A DNA stretch of 64,000 nucleotides from Streptococcus gallolyticus subsp. gallolyticus DSM 16831 (GCF_002000985.1 NZ_CP018822.1:266001-330000), one strand, 5' to 3'. Shown: positions 53,157 to 61,604, counted from the stretch's first letter. Made by a program: numbers and translations. The notes: generated from the letters alone by a model not told the origin.

Positions 53157-53328
53157 GATAAAAGCATAGCGACCTAGTTGAAGCGTTTTGTCCCTAAGAA
53201 ACACGCTATTAGAAGATAACCCCATCTTCTTAGTTGACCTCATCAAAATAGACCTATCAGCTTGATTTGGCTCCAAAGGATAACCACTCTTGCTGATAAG
53301 CCTATTTTGATATTTTTTATTATTTAAT
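53157..53328. other. Gap between ohyA and the glycosyltransferase
   Basis: Two convergent genes face each other across ~170 bases. No perfect terminator hairpin was found. A 76-codon open frame on the minus strand has no support and is rejected. Confidence 0.4.
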
Positions 53329-54504
53329 CTAGCGACAATTATCCAAAATAATTTCCATTGCTTTTGCCACTCCACCACTAGCTTTAAAGTCCTGAGAGAT
53401 TTTAATCGTTTGCTCTTTGTAAGTTGATTCTGTTAGTAATCTGTTTATACCTTGTGCGATAGTATCGGATTCAATATTATCAAGTTTTACCCCCGCACCT
53501 AATTGTAATACTTGATCCGCTACTATACTTTGTTCATCAGTTTGAGGGAAAAGTAACAGGGGAACTTGATAATAAAGGGCTTCACTGGTACTGTTCAAAC
53601 CACAATGGGTCAAAAAAACGTCGGCTATTTTAAGAACGGCAATTTGATCAACTTGATGAACCACTTGGAAATTATCTGGAATATAACCCAAGGTTTCAAT
53701 GTCTGTTTTATTTCCAACCGATAAAATGACAGTGACATTTTTATTGGCTAAAGCTTTGAAGCACTGTTGATAGAATTTTTCTGCTTGATTATTAACTGTT
53801 CCTAATGAAATATAAATGAGAGGGCGATTCCCTTTTTCTAGAACAGTCTGGCTTTCTCGAATAATTGGACCAACAAAATGAACATTTTGTCCAAATGTAT
53901 TTCCAGCAGGTTGAAAATTTTTAGAAGTGGTAACAATAACTGGGCAATCACCTCTAGTAAAAGCGAGATCAGTTAGTTTTTTGGTAGGATAGCCTGATTT
54001 TTTGATTTTCTCATAATTTCTTAACAGTTCAGGTAATTCTAGAAGAGTCTTGAAATTGACTGAGCTATTCATCATACTAGGGGTGTGTTCATTAAAAGCA
54101 AAGTGAGTATTTGATGTTACGTAAGGAATTTCCAAGCGCTTAGCTATTACGGGTGCCCAGAAAGCAAGTGAATCCCCTACAATGACATCGGGTTGATAGT
54201 TACGAACGTCTTCCAAATAAGTGTTTATGACGTCATCCATAGCTTCTGAAATCAAAGATAATAAGCTGGTTAAGTGGTTTTTTTGATTATGAACTGGTTG
54301 ATTGACGTGTTCAACTGTGAAATAATCAAGCTTATCATTGTAACAAATAACTTCTGCTCCAATATGTTCTAGAGTTTTTCGAAAATTGGAGACGCTGTAA
54401 TAACGCACTTGATGTCCGTTATTGATCAATTCTTTAACAAGAAGAAGTGTTGGGTTTGTGTGCCCAAAGGCAGGAACTCCCATAAAAATAATACGTTTAC
54501 CCAT
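53329..54504 (-). CDS. MGT-type UDP-glycosyltransferase
   Basis: A 391-aa inverting GT-B (GT1) glycosyltransferase of the macrolide/UGT type. N-terminal IIFMGVPAFGHTNPTLLLVKEL, PDVIVGDSLAFWAPVIAK, central RPLIYISLGTV and the nucleotide-sugar motif FLTHCGLNSTSEALYYQVPLLLFPQTDEQ (here residues ~295-323) are all seen. Such enzymes glucosylate small hydrophobic molecules, usually to inactivate them. It diverges from a TetR gene across an operator palindrome. Hydroxy fatty acids from OhyA are a conceivable acceptor, but that is speculation. Confidence 0.88.
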   Translation of the reverse strand: MGKRIIFMGVPAFGHTNPTLLLVKELINNGHQVRYYSVSNFRKTLEHIGAEVICYNDKLDYFTVEHVNQPVHNQKNHLTSLLSLISEAMDDVINTYLEDVRNYQPDVIVGDSLAFWAPVIAKRLEIPYVTSNTHFAFNEHTPSMMNSSVNFKTLLELPELLRNYEKIKKSGYPTKKLTDLAFTRGDCPVIVTTSKNFQPAGNTFGQNVHFVGPIIRESQTVLEKGNRPLIYISLGTVNNQAEKFYQQCFKALANKNVTVILSVGNKTDIETLGYIPDNFQVVHQVDQIAVLKIADVFLTHCGLNSTSEALYYQVPLLLFPQTDEQSIVADQVLQLGAGVKLDNIESDTIAQGINRLLTESTYKEQTIKISQDFKASGGVAKAMEIILDNCR

Positions 54505-54567
54505 AAGTTTATCCGTCCTTTCTTTATGGTTAGTTAATAGTTTATCGAATCGTTAACAGGAAAACAA

Positions 54568-54607
54568 TGGGCAAAAAACGATATTTGTTGTATAATCAAC
54601 ACATATC
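54568..54607 (+). promoter_or_regulatory. TetR promoter centred on an 11-bp palindrome
   Basis: GATATtTGTTG-TATAAT-CAACAcATATC at 54580-54607, arms matching at 10 of 11 positions. The spacer is the -10 box TATAAT (54591-54596); a weak -35 TGGGCA (54568-54573) lies 17 bases upstream. It is a likely operator for both divergent genes. Confidence 0.75.
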
Positions 54608-54635
54608 TCATATTGACTAGAAAGTGTTTTAAGTT

Positions 54636-55184
54636 ATGACGAAGCAAGACCGTCGTTTTAAGAGAACCCAAAAGGCTATTTATACGTCTTTTGTCACTCT
54701 ATTTTTAGAGAAGGATTTTATTGAAATTACGATTAATGAGATTAGCCAATTAGCTGATATCAACCGTTCTACTTTTTATCTGCATTTTGAGGATAAGTAT
54801 GCTCTTTTGGATGACTATTTATTAAGCTTATTACCGATTATCGAGACTAATGGTACAGCTTTATCAAGTCAAGTTCAACTAAGGCAACAGTTAGGACAGA
54901 TGTATGATTATTTGCAAGACAACCTCGCTTTCTTTAAGCGGTTATTCAATGAAACTAATTATCCTTTTGCTATTCGCTCTATTAAAAAAGTTTTAAAAGA
55001 GTTCTTTTATCAGAATGATTCTTTTTTTACTGAACAAGTTGGCAATTCAAGGGAATTTACGACTCATATTAGAATAGCCGGATTAATAGCCATGATTGAA
55101 TGGTTTTTATCGCAAGAAAATTATGGTCGAAATCAGTTTATCAAAGAAACCCAAGATTTGGTAAATTTGCTGGATGGAGTGTAA
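54636..55184 (+). CDS. TetR-family regulator, divergent from MGT
   Basis: A 182-aa TetR protein: DFIEITINEISQLADINRSTFYLHFEDKYALLDDYL (residues ~28-63) is the helix-turn-helix and linker, followed by a TetR_C_7-type helical domain. It diverges from the glycosyltransferase gene. No strong ribosome binding site is visible, so expression may be low. It is the last recognisable cargo gene before the attachment site. Confidence 0.86.
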   Translation: MTKQDRRFKRTQKAIYTSFVTLFLEKDFIEITINEISQLADINRSTFYLHFEDKYALLDDYLLSLLPIIETNGTALSSQVQLRQQLGQMYDYLQDNLAFFKRLFNETNYPFAIRSIKKVLKEFFYQNDSFFTEQVGNSREFTTHIRIAGLIAMIEWFLSQENYGRNQFIKETQDLVNLLDGV

Positions 55185-55254
55185 TAATGACTTTAAGTTT
55201 TAAAGTCTGCTAGTCTTAGAACTCCAATGAAGTATAGCAAGTTTAATAAAAAAA

Positions 55255-55290
55255 CGTGGGATTAGTTACTTTAGAGGAACTAATCCCACG
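55255..55290 (-). terminator. Terminator for leftward transcription
   Basis: Perfect 13-bp arms CGTGGGATTAGTT (55255-55267) and AACTAATCCCACG (55278-55290). Read leftward a run of seven T follows, so it would stop transcription from the integrase side. Confidence 0.82.
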
Positions 55291-55753
55291 GGTATAAATA
55301 TACTCAAATTGTACTTATCCTATAATTGAAGGTGGAAATAATTGAAGGTGGAAAAATTTTGGTCACCCATTTGGTCAACCTTTAAAATTTCAATACTATT
55401 AAGTAAGTGACAAAGCCCTGATAAATCACGGTTCTTGTTTTTCTATTTTGCTAATTTTAATTCAATTTTGACGGCCGCCGGTATAGTTAAAGGTCTTCGA
55501 ACATAATTTGAAGGCTTTTTTCTTTGTTTTGGGCAATTTTATATTCTTTTATTTATTCATTTAATCGAAGTAAAAAGCACCTTGTCTAATAAGATAACCC
55601 CTAGCTCAGTATTTTATTTTTTGGAAGTGTTGCGAAATTTACCTTATTTAAATGAAATTATTTAAAATTATATAACATAAAGTGAAAAGTACATAGTGAT
55701 AAAAGTGCAGTAATAAAGGCTTTTAGTATTTAAAGAGATATAAATTCCACCAA
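55291..55753. other. Non-coding stretch left of the attachment site
   Basis: No gene seen in ~460 bases. AATTGAAGGTGGAAA is repeated in tandem (55324-55338 and 55340-55354), and TTTGGTCA recurs nearby. This may be the terminal region of the left-hand element. Confidence 0.4.
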
Positions 55754-55801
55754 CCAGGTCTTAAGAAAGCTCGTAAAGCTAGCCAATTCTCAAAACGTTA
55801 A
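55754..55801 (+). other. Attachment site: 3' end of rpsI
   Basis: Forty-eight bases encode PGLKKARKASQFSKR and a TAA, the exact C-terminus of streptococcal ribosomal protein S9. The codons before it (YKFHQ) are not S9, so only the 3' end is present. A tyrosine integrase gene lies next to it. This is an att site of elements that insert in rpsI. Confidence 0.85.
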
Positions 55802-55839
55802 GAATCAGCTACAATACAGCAATTACAAACACTTCATGG

Positions 55840-55911
55840 TTCACACCATGGGGTGTTTTTTGCTGATTTTTTAGCAAAATTCACACCACTTTTCACACCA
55901 AATTCACACCA
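55840..55911. repeat. Four TTCACACCA repeats, integrase arm sites
   Basis: TTCACACCA occurs at 55840, 55880, 55892 and 55903 in one orientation, between the rpsI fragment and the integrase stop. Such short direct repeats near an att core are typical arm-type binding sites. A stem CATGGT/ACCATG (55835-55850) overlaps the first. Confidence 0.75.
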
Positions 55912-57129
55912 TTACTTTTTAAGGTTACGGTAGGCGATTTCACCAACAGCCATTGGTATGACATTTGAAGTATTGACATAGGTCTTAGTTGTAAGAGTGT
56001 CGCTATGCGTTAAAGCCTCTGAAATGGCTTCTAGTGATGTGCCAGATTGTTTGGCAAGAGTTGCCCCCGTATGACGTAATTTATGAGGTGTAGCGTGTAT
56101 TAGTTCCTTATGACGGCGTTCGACTGACTTCATCTTATTATTAAGATAATCAGCATGTAAGGGACTATTAACGTTTCCTTTTGTGTCAATATAAGTAAAG
56201 ACATACTGTTCATCAGATTGAATAATATTGAATTTTGCTAATTCCAATTTTTGTTGCTTTTTCCAAGCACGGAGTAAATCAGCTAGCTCAGTAGGAATAT
56301 GGAAAGTCGTCTTTTTATTACCCTTAGTTGATTTTGGATTTTTATACTTATCCAAGGCTTTCACTAACTGAATTTCTTGTTTCTCTAGGTTAATGTGCTT
56401 CCATTGTAAGGCGTAGCTTTCAGATTTTCTATCTCCTAAGAAAAAAGTTGTATAGAATAACACATAATCTTTGAATAGAAGTTTGTCATTTTCTAAATCT
56501 TCTTCAAAAGCTGTGAACCATGCTTGTAGTTCTGATTGTGACAGATACAAATCTTCATCATTTTTAGCCTCTTGTAGTTTGATTTTTTTAGTTGCCTTAA
56601 TACGGCTAATGGTTTTAGAGAGACGATTGGTTTCGATATATTCTAATTCCTCAGCCCAATCAAAAATAGAGTTAACATAACTTCTGATGACTTTGAAGTT
56701 GGCATATTCTTCTGCTTTTTGGGTCAATAGGTTCAAAACAACTTGTTTATTTTGATTGAGAAAATCAATAGAATAATTTCCAAGCAAGGGTAGGATATGT
56801 TTTCTAAAGACAATTTCTGTACCGTCAATAGTAGCTTGTGACGGTGGTTTTGTGGTAGATGTTGTTTGACCTGCTTTGTAAGATTCCCACCAAATATTGT
56901 GATAAAAATCGGAAAAGAGGATTGAACTATTTGTTTCCAATGAGGTTGAATCTCCGCTTAAAATTTTATCAATCCTGTTTTGTAATTCAAGTTCGTATTT
57001 TTTAGCCTCACTCCTTAGTTTGAAACGTTTTTCAATCACTTTTTTATCAATTCCCAATGATGATTTGACTTCTTCTGGGATATAGATACGTAAGCGATAA
57101 GTTCCATTTTTAGTTTTTGTAATTGACAT
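55912..57129 (-). CDS. int: Tyrosine integrase of the rpsI-site element
   Basis: A 405-aa tyrosine recombinase, directed towards the att site. An N-terminal arm-binding domain (SITKTKNGTYRLRIYIPEE, residues ~2-50), a SAM-like core-binding part, and the catalytic domain with Arg in FLGDRKSESYALQW, Lys, HxxR in TPHKLRHTGATLAK and the Tyr in TTKTYVNTS near the end are all seen. It ends only 110 bases from the rpsI fragment. AGGAGAATACT precedes the ATG. It integrates and, with Xis, excises the element. Confidence 0.92.
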   Translation of the reverse strand: MSITKTKNGTYRLRIYIPEEVKSSLGIDKKVIEKRFKLRSEAKKYELELQNRIDKILSGDSTSLETNSSILFSDFYHNIWWESYKAGQTTSTTKPPSQATIDGTEIVFRKHILPLLGNYSIDFLNQNKQVVLNLLTQKAEEYANFKVIRSYVNSIFDWAEELEYIETNRLSKTISRIKATKKIKLQEAKNDEDLYLSQSELQAWFTAFEEDLENDKLLFKDYVLFYTTFFLGDRKSESYALQWKHINLEKQEIQLVKALDKYKNPKSTKGNKKTTFHIPTELADLLRAWKKQQKLELAKFNIIQSDEQYVFTYIDTKGNVNSPLHADYLNNKMKSVERRHKELIHATPHKLRHTGATLAKQSGTSLEAISEALTHSDTLTTKTYVNTSNVIPMAVGEIAYRNLKK

Positions 57130-57200
57130 AGTATTCTCCTTTTCCTGAATTGAGCTAGAAAAATACCGTGGCTTAATTATATCAAACCACGGTTATAATG

Positions 57201-57464
57201 CTACTGATTTTGTAACCAGTGATTGAGTTCAGTTTTATCGAATCGAACAGTTTTTCCAATACGGATAACTGGTAATCCTTTTTTTATCCAAGAATCAAGT
57301 GTGTTATTGGAAATTCCTAGATAGTCACAGGCTTGTTGTTTGTTCAAAAATGGACTTCCGATATTGCTATTATCTAGTCGATTTTCAATTTCTCGTTTGA
57401 TTAAATCAGCAATCAAAAGCTGAATTTGATGAATCTGTTCATCTGGCAGAATGACTTGCATGCT
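57201..57464 (-). CDS. xis: Excisionase-type HTH protein (Xis)
   Basis: An 87-aa protein with a MerR-like excisionase domain at its C-terminus: FLNKQQACDYLGISNNTLDSWIKKGLPVIRIG then VRFDKTELNHWL. The ATG at 57464 has AAGGAGAAA upstream and lies within the end of the rep gene (26-base overlap); an upstream start at 57488 is less likely. Placed between rep and int, it should direct excision. Confidence 0.85.
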   Translation of the reverse strand, partial: SMQVILPDEQIHQIQLLIADLIKREIENRLDNSNIGSPFLNKQQACDYLGISNNTLDSWIKKGLPVIRIGKTVRFDKTELNHWLQNQ

Positions 57465-58038
57465 TTTTCTCCTTGTTATTTTTATCATACCTTCTTGAAT
57501 CTAGATACTTAGCGAAAAAGTAAGTCTTATCCATAATTAAGCTCAGTAATTTTGGGTTTTCTGTCCGTGCATAATGAACTAAGCTGTTAAATTCCAAGAA
57601 GTTGTGCTCTTCGATTGTATCAATTACCAATGTCAAAAAATCATCTGAGTTATTAGTGATTAGAAATTTGTCTAAATCAAAGCCACAACCTGATTCAATA
57701 TCATTGATATCATAGAGAGTTTTTTCAGGGTTTTCAGCGTGAGTGAAATAGTCATACATACCTTTAGGAGACATAATCACTTCCACATGTGCTGGGGTGT
57801 TTAAGTGAGTGGTTACTAATTCCGAAACTTGGGAGTAACTTTTAAGAGAATCAAAGTAGAGAGCACCATGTTTGTGAGCTTTTTTGAATTCGCCAGTCTC
57901 TTTATTAACATCTTTGTCATGCCAAGGACTGAGGACAAAGGGAATGTGCATTTCTTCAAGAATATCTAAATAATTTTCAGGAGCACTTTCTTGGTAGAGT
58001 AAGAAAGCCCACTTGTTGGAGCGTTTTTCTTTTGCCAT
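57439..58038 (-). CDS. rep: Rep_2-type (pMV158 RepB-like) initiator of the IME
   Basis: A 199-aa replication initiator/relaxase of the Rep_2 family. WAFLLYQESAPENYLDILEEM, the metal-binding SPWHDKDVNKETGEFKKAHKHG (residues ~37-58) with its His-x-Asp and later Lys-His cluster, and the ASDLL-like MYDYFTHAENPEK catalytic-Tyr segment near 110 match RepB of pMV158. In IMEs such proteins can serve as both initiator and relaxase. A pMV158-type nick hairpin lies ~100 bases upstream of the gene. GAGGTAACTG precedes the ATG. Confidence 0.85.
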   Translation of the reverse strand: MAKEKRSNKWAFLLYQESAPENYLDILEEMHIPFVLSPWHDKDVNKETGEFKKAHKHGALYFDSLKSYSQVSELVTTHLNTPAHVEVIMSPKGMYDYFTHAENPEKTLYDINDIESGCGFDLDKFLITNNSDDFLTLVIDTIEEHNFLEFNSLVHYARTENPKLLSLIMDKTYFFAKYLDSRRYDKNNKEKKHASHSAR

Positions 58039-58134
58039 AGGCAGTTACCTCGTTTCTATTGGTTTATCTATCAGGAGAATTTTTAGGTGATTTTGGTAGT
58101 TTTTTTCAAAAATCGTGATTACTGATTATTGGTA

Positions 58135-58160
58135 TCATGGGGGTCGTAGTAACCCCATGA
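58135..58160 (-). other. Double-strand origin/nick hairpin of pMV158 type
   Basis: An 8-bp stem TCATGGGG/CCCCATGA (58135-58142 and 58153-58160) with a ten-base loop. On the minus strand the loop reads TTACTACGAC, containing TACTACGAC, the nick sequence (TACTACG/AC) of pMV158-family dso. The adjacent gene encodes the matching Rep type. Confidence 0.82.
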
Positions 58161-58234
58161 CATGATTAAATTAGATAGATTGAAAGAGCAGTGCTTCTGG
58201 CTTTCACTTTGTGAGCCAAGCACTGCCTGTTCTT

Positions 58235-58852
58235 TTATCGCCTTGTTCCAATGAACCAGAGTTTATTTCCAGCTCGGTTTGATGAAGAAAAGTAATAATT
58301 AGGATTGCGACTAGCAATCTCTTCTCTAATATGAGTTTCCATATCTCGAAGGAGTTTTTGAGCTTGTTGAGTTTTGGGATATTTAATACAAACTTTTACA
58401 GCTTCTTTACGGACATCTACAGTACTTTTTGATATTGTTCGATTAAATTTTTTTAAAATAGGATTGTATTTTGTTATAGTTGTTTGATTGTCAATCGAAA
58501 TAACTGATTTTGAGTTTTCATCTTGCTTGAGAAATTGTCGCAAGCGAATTGTTTGATAGACGGATTTAAAGTAATTTAAAATAGAATCATTTGTAAAACG
58601 AAAAGCTAATTCTAACATAATAAATAAAGATGCTATCAATATAGAGAGACCTGTAATATTTTTAGTAATATGTTCACAGATAGTTAGCTTACTTTGTACA
58701 ATAATGATTTGATTATATAACTCTGGAATGTTTATATTGTCAATAAGTTTAGTTACCAAGTAGATAATCAGGCTAAAAGTAAAGCTAATCGTTCCCAAAA
58801 ACAGTAAGTTTCTAACAATATTATAGGACTTTTGAAAAAAACTCTTTCTCAT
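58235..58852 (-). CDS. IME membrane protein
   Basis: A 205-aa protein with two membrane helices (residues ~13-34 and 66-84) and a basic C-terminal cytoplasmic part (ISKSTVDVRKEAVKVCIKYP, then MRDMET-like helix and SNRAGNKLWFIGTRR). Its start overlaps the ATPase stop (TAATG), so the two are coupled. No family name is known to me, but similar genes often follow FtsK-like genes in small streptococcal elements. A role in docking the coupling ATPase is inference. Confidence 0.6.
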   Translation of the reverse strand: MRKSFFQKSYNIVRNLLFLGTISFTFSLIIYLVTKLIDNINIPELYNQIIIVQSKLTICEHITKNITGLSILIASLFIMLELAFRFTNDSILNYFKSVYQTIRLRQFLKQDENSKSVISIDNQTTITKYNPILKKFNRTISKSTVDVRKEAVKVCIKYPKTQQAQKLLRDMETHIREEIASRNPNYYFSSSNRAGNKLWFIGTRR

Positions 58853-59928
58853 TATAGGATGCCTTTCTTAGTATAGTAAGTTGGACAAAGAAGTGGGAGT
58901 ACTTGGTAAGGGTGCTCATTGTCAATGATTTGGATAAGTCCCGTCCCCTTACCAACGGGAATGACAATCCCTTCAGGGTCTAAATCAGGAAAGAGAAACT
59001 GTGTAGTCTTCTTATTGATGTTTCCGATTTGGATAAGAACATTTAATTGTTCACGGACAGAGACAGGGATTGTATTGTGGTCAAAGCGCTGGCTTACTAA
59101 AAGAAGATGGACTTTAGTAGCACGACCGAGTAGAGCAATCTGAGATAATAGTGAGAAAAAAGAATCCTTGATTGTCTTATTGACCCCTTCAGAGAGTGCT
59201 AGCACTTCATCAATGACGATAGTCAAATGGTCGAAAACATGGTCTGGATTATCGTAGAGAATTTTTTGCCGTTGCTGGATGAGATTTAGGCAATTGCTAA
59301 GATTTTCATTAATTTCAGATACAAAATCTGACTTTGAACGGTTCTTTTGTGGATGAATGACAGAAATTGAATTTTCACGTGCCCATCGAGACGGGGTATC
59401 GAACTTGGGGTCAACGATAATGAGTTCTGAAAAATTTTTCAATAAACTCAAAAAATAAGTAAGGGAATAGGATTTCCCAGATCCACTGTTACCAGCGATA
59501 GCTAGTGACGTCACTTTATTAAAATCTAAAGTGAGGTTTTTCATAATCGGAAGCTTACCTTTTTTCTGTATTTTTGAAAAATCATCTAAATCCGAAATAA
59601 CAAGACGCTCAGAGACACCTTTTTTCCAAGGAAAGAAGAGACCGCGTTGAACATGAATATCATCTGTGTCAAGTGCCATGAAATAGGCAGAGTTTTGTTT
59701 GAGTAACGTATATCGTGGATATAGTGAAGCATTGGCAATAAGAAAGATTTTTTGATACAAATCGTCATCAATGATATAACTAGCTGGTAAGCGAGGAATA
59801 AACAGAAAGCCATTAGGCATGATTTTAATGTCAAAGCTATTCGTATAGCTAGTTTCTCCTTGCATAAGGGCTCCAAGTCCCATGTTGAGACTCTGGAGTA
59901 GGTACTGAGCTAGTTCTTTATTGGTCAT
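58852..59928 (-). CDS. FtsK/TcpA-like coupling ATPase of the IME
   Basis: A 358-aa FtsK/HerA-type ATPase. Walker A GNSGSGKSYSLTYFL is near residue 149, Walker B LTIVIDEVLALSEGV near 238, and ATKVHLLLVSQRFD follows. No membrane helix is present, in contrast to the 552-aa TcpA of the left element. It would move the IME's nicked DNA to a mating channel supplied by a helper ICE. Start overlaps the preceding stop codon (TAATG), with AAGGAGG upstream. Confidence 0.88.
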   Translation of the reverse strand: MTNKELAQYLLQSLNMGLGALMQGETSYTNSFDIKIMPNGFLFIPRLPASYIIDDDLYQKIFLIANASLYPRYTLLKQNSAYFMALDTDDIHVQRGLFFPWKKGVSERLVISDLDDFSKIQKKGKLPIMKNLTLDFNKVTSLAIAGNSGSGKSYSLTYFLSLLKNFSELIIVDPKFDTPSRWARENSISVIHPQKNRSKSDFVSEINENLSNCLNLIQQRQKILYDNPDHVFDHLTIVIDEVLALSEGVNKTIKDSFFSLLSQIALLGRATKVHLLLVSQRFDHNTIPVSVREQLNVLIQIGNINKKTTQFLFPDLDPEGIVIPVGKGTGLIQIIDNEHPYQVLPLLCPTYYTKKGIL

Positions 59929-60242
59929 TATTTAACCTCCTTAATGTCAGTTGCACGGAAATAGACATTATAGCCAACTTCGCAGGCTTCTAAATTATTA
60001 AATTCAACCATTGCCATATAAGTTGGAAGCGCCACCTCAGATTCAAATTTCACTTGAAAAGGTGGTAGTCCCTTTTGAGAGAACCAAGATTTGTAGGCGA
60101 TAATTTCGCCGGTTGGTTGTCCGTTCTCAAACTTGATTTGGGCTTCCAGTTCAGTGCTTAAGCAGTAGATTGCTTGTTTATTGTCAATATAATTATTAGC
60201 AATGTTAGAAGCATATCCAATTTTGCGATTATTTGTTTTCAT
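59928..60242 (-). CDS. Small IME protein of unknown function
   Basis: A 104-aa soluble protein, with a central beta-rich part (GEIIAYKSWFSQKGLPPFQV, FESEVALPTYMAMVEF). It is the first gene of the leftward IME operon and positionally resembles the DUF961 proteins of ICEs, though sequence similarity is not evident. A terminal GYNVYFRATDIKEV could match a related turn (compare VKLRAKDVVLV in the YdcP-like protein at 9649). Confidence 0.6.
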   Translation of the reverse strand: MKTNNRKIGYASNIANNYIDNKQAIYCLSTELEAQIKFENGQPTGEIIAYKSWFSQKGLPPFQVKFESEVALPTYMAMVEFNNLEACEVGYNVYFRATDIKEVK

Positions 60243-60337
60243 AATTTTTACCTCGTAAATTTTGATTTTTATTAGCTAATAATTCTTATTTTTTGTGTCT
60301 TACGTATCGACATATTAATTATATAATCATTTTTATT

Positions 60338-60394
60338 CCAGAAATTGATGATAATAAATCAAGAATTAGTCATTTTGTGCCAGAAATTGGTCAT
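60338..60394. repeat. Repeated CCAGAAATTG sites ahead of the IME operon
   Basis: CCAGAAATTGATGAT (60338-60352) and CCAGAAATTGGTCAT (60380-60394), with a weaker AGAATTAGTCATT between them. They lie in the 200-base gap before the operon start and could be operator or iteron-like sites. Confidence 0.55.
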
Positions 60395-60409
60395 ATTAAT
60401 GATTAACAA

Positions 60410-60450
60410 AAAAAGCATGAAGCCGTTTAAGACTTCATGCTTTTTAGATT
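60410..60450 (-). terminator. Terminator after the IME regulator gene
   Basis: AAAAAGCATGAAG (60410-60422) pairs with CTTCATGCTTTTT (60433-60445); U-tracts follow in both directions. Confidence 0.85.
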
Positions 60451-60978
60451 TTATAAGCTATTCAAATAATATGCTACCCATTTTATTATCAGATTTTCAA
60501 CTTTATTTGAGTCAAGGTTATCAATATCATCTATTTCTTTTGTTAAATTTTTAAAAGAAAATAGCATATCATTTTTTTTATCAGCAAAAAATTGTTCAAA
60601 TTTTGCTTTTAAATTGATATTAACTAATTGATATTGATTATTAAAATATTCGTCAACATTAATTTTAAATTTTTTAACAATCGAATCATCCTGAAATTTT
60701 TCTTCATGAATCATTATTCTTAACAATTCATATATAAATGTTTCAAGAAAAATATCATTTGGAAAAAAGAAGAGTCGATTGGAATTGATTTTCAAACACT
60801 GTTTTAAATCAAATATGACTGAAGCAGTTAAAAAAGTTTTCCCGTTTTTTCGAACTTTTCCGTGTCTTATTCTTGACATGGTACCCGAATCGAGGGTGAT
60901 ATTTTTTTGTGAAGCTATATAAAATCCTAATTTTTCTCGGAATCTTTGTACAGATTCATCTAAAAAAGTGGTCATTTG
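60451..60978 (-). CDS. Putative IME regulator
   Basis: A 175-aa protein from the ATG at 60978. Residues ~7-40 look like a helix-turn-helix of a phage-repressor type (FREKLGFYIASQKNITLDSGTMSRIRHGKVRKNG, cited by position), followed by KTFLTASVIFDLKQCLKINSN. The rest is helical and acidic. No family was identified. The isolated position, on the minus strand next to a region dense in palindromes, supports a control role. Confidence 0.55.
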   Translation of the reverse strand, partial: QMTTFLDESVQRFREKLGFYIASQKNITLDSGTMSRIRHGKVRKNGKTFLTASVIFDLKQCLKINSNRLFFFPNDIFLETFIYELLRIMIHEEKFQDDSIVKKFKINVDEYFNNQYQLVNINLKAKFEQFFADKKNDMLFSFKNLTKEIDDIDNLDSNKVENLIIKWVAYYLNSL

Positions 60979-61604
60979 ACAAATTCTTTCTTTAATATTT
61001 GTCGCTATTATGAATTTAACATTCAAAATCCACTTTTGATATCTTTTTTATTTCTTCATTTTCAAAACGCATTCTTTGTGCGACATACAAAAAATGAAGT
61101 TTGACCCTCACTTTTTCATTATATATTAAGGATCGTTAATATATAATGTTTGAAATAATATTAATTTCATTTTTACTGCATCTAGATTATTAAAATAATT
61201 TAGAACTGATTTTTACAAATTTCAACAATACATATCACTGTTTTTAAGAAGATATCAAAACTTTAACAGTTATTAATTGTGTTATAAAAAGTTGAAATTG
61301 CTTTTTTTCTTGATAAAGTCTGCGAATGTTGACTTTATCACCTATTTTAAAAATTCCTCCAACAAAATCATTTTGATAAATGATTTTGCACCAATTATGT
61401 CTAAAATATTTTAGACATAATAAAAATATCAAAACTTGAAATCACAGTCAATCGCAAAAAACTATGATAGATTTTTTGAATTTTTCTCGTTTTAAAAGTA
61501 GATATAAAGGCTTTTTAACGTTTCCTATAGGCCTATTAAAAGTAGTAACGTTAGTGGTAGAATAATATATAAGATAAAATTTAGAGAATGAGGTTATTAG
61601 TGTA
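60979..61604. other. IME control region with three perfect inverted repeats
   Basis: No convincing gene in ~625 bases. Three perfect inverted repeats are present: 12-bp arms at 61117-61128/61137-61148 (CATTATATATTA), 10-bp arms at 61311-61320/61331-61340 (TGATAAAGTC), and a 28-bp palindrome without loop at 61394-61421 (ATTATGTCTAAAAT arm). A 62-codon frame over the last two is not supported. Candidates are operators or a single-strand origin. Confidence 0.65.

Noticed and set aside
53148..53378. 76-codon minus-strand frame between ohyA and the glycosyltransferase
   Set aside because: It overlaps the end of the glycosyltransferase gene in another frame, has no start signals and no recognisable product.
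61244..61432. 62-codon frame on the minus strand
   Set aside because: It lacks a good ribosome binding site and runs through two perfect inverted repeats, so non-coding structure explains it better.
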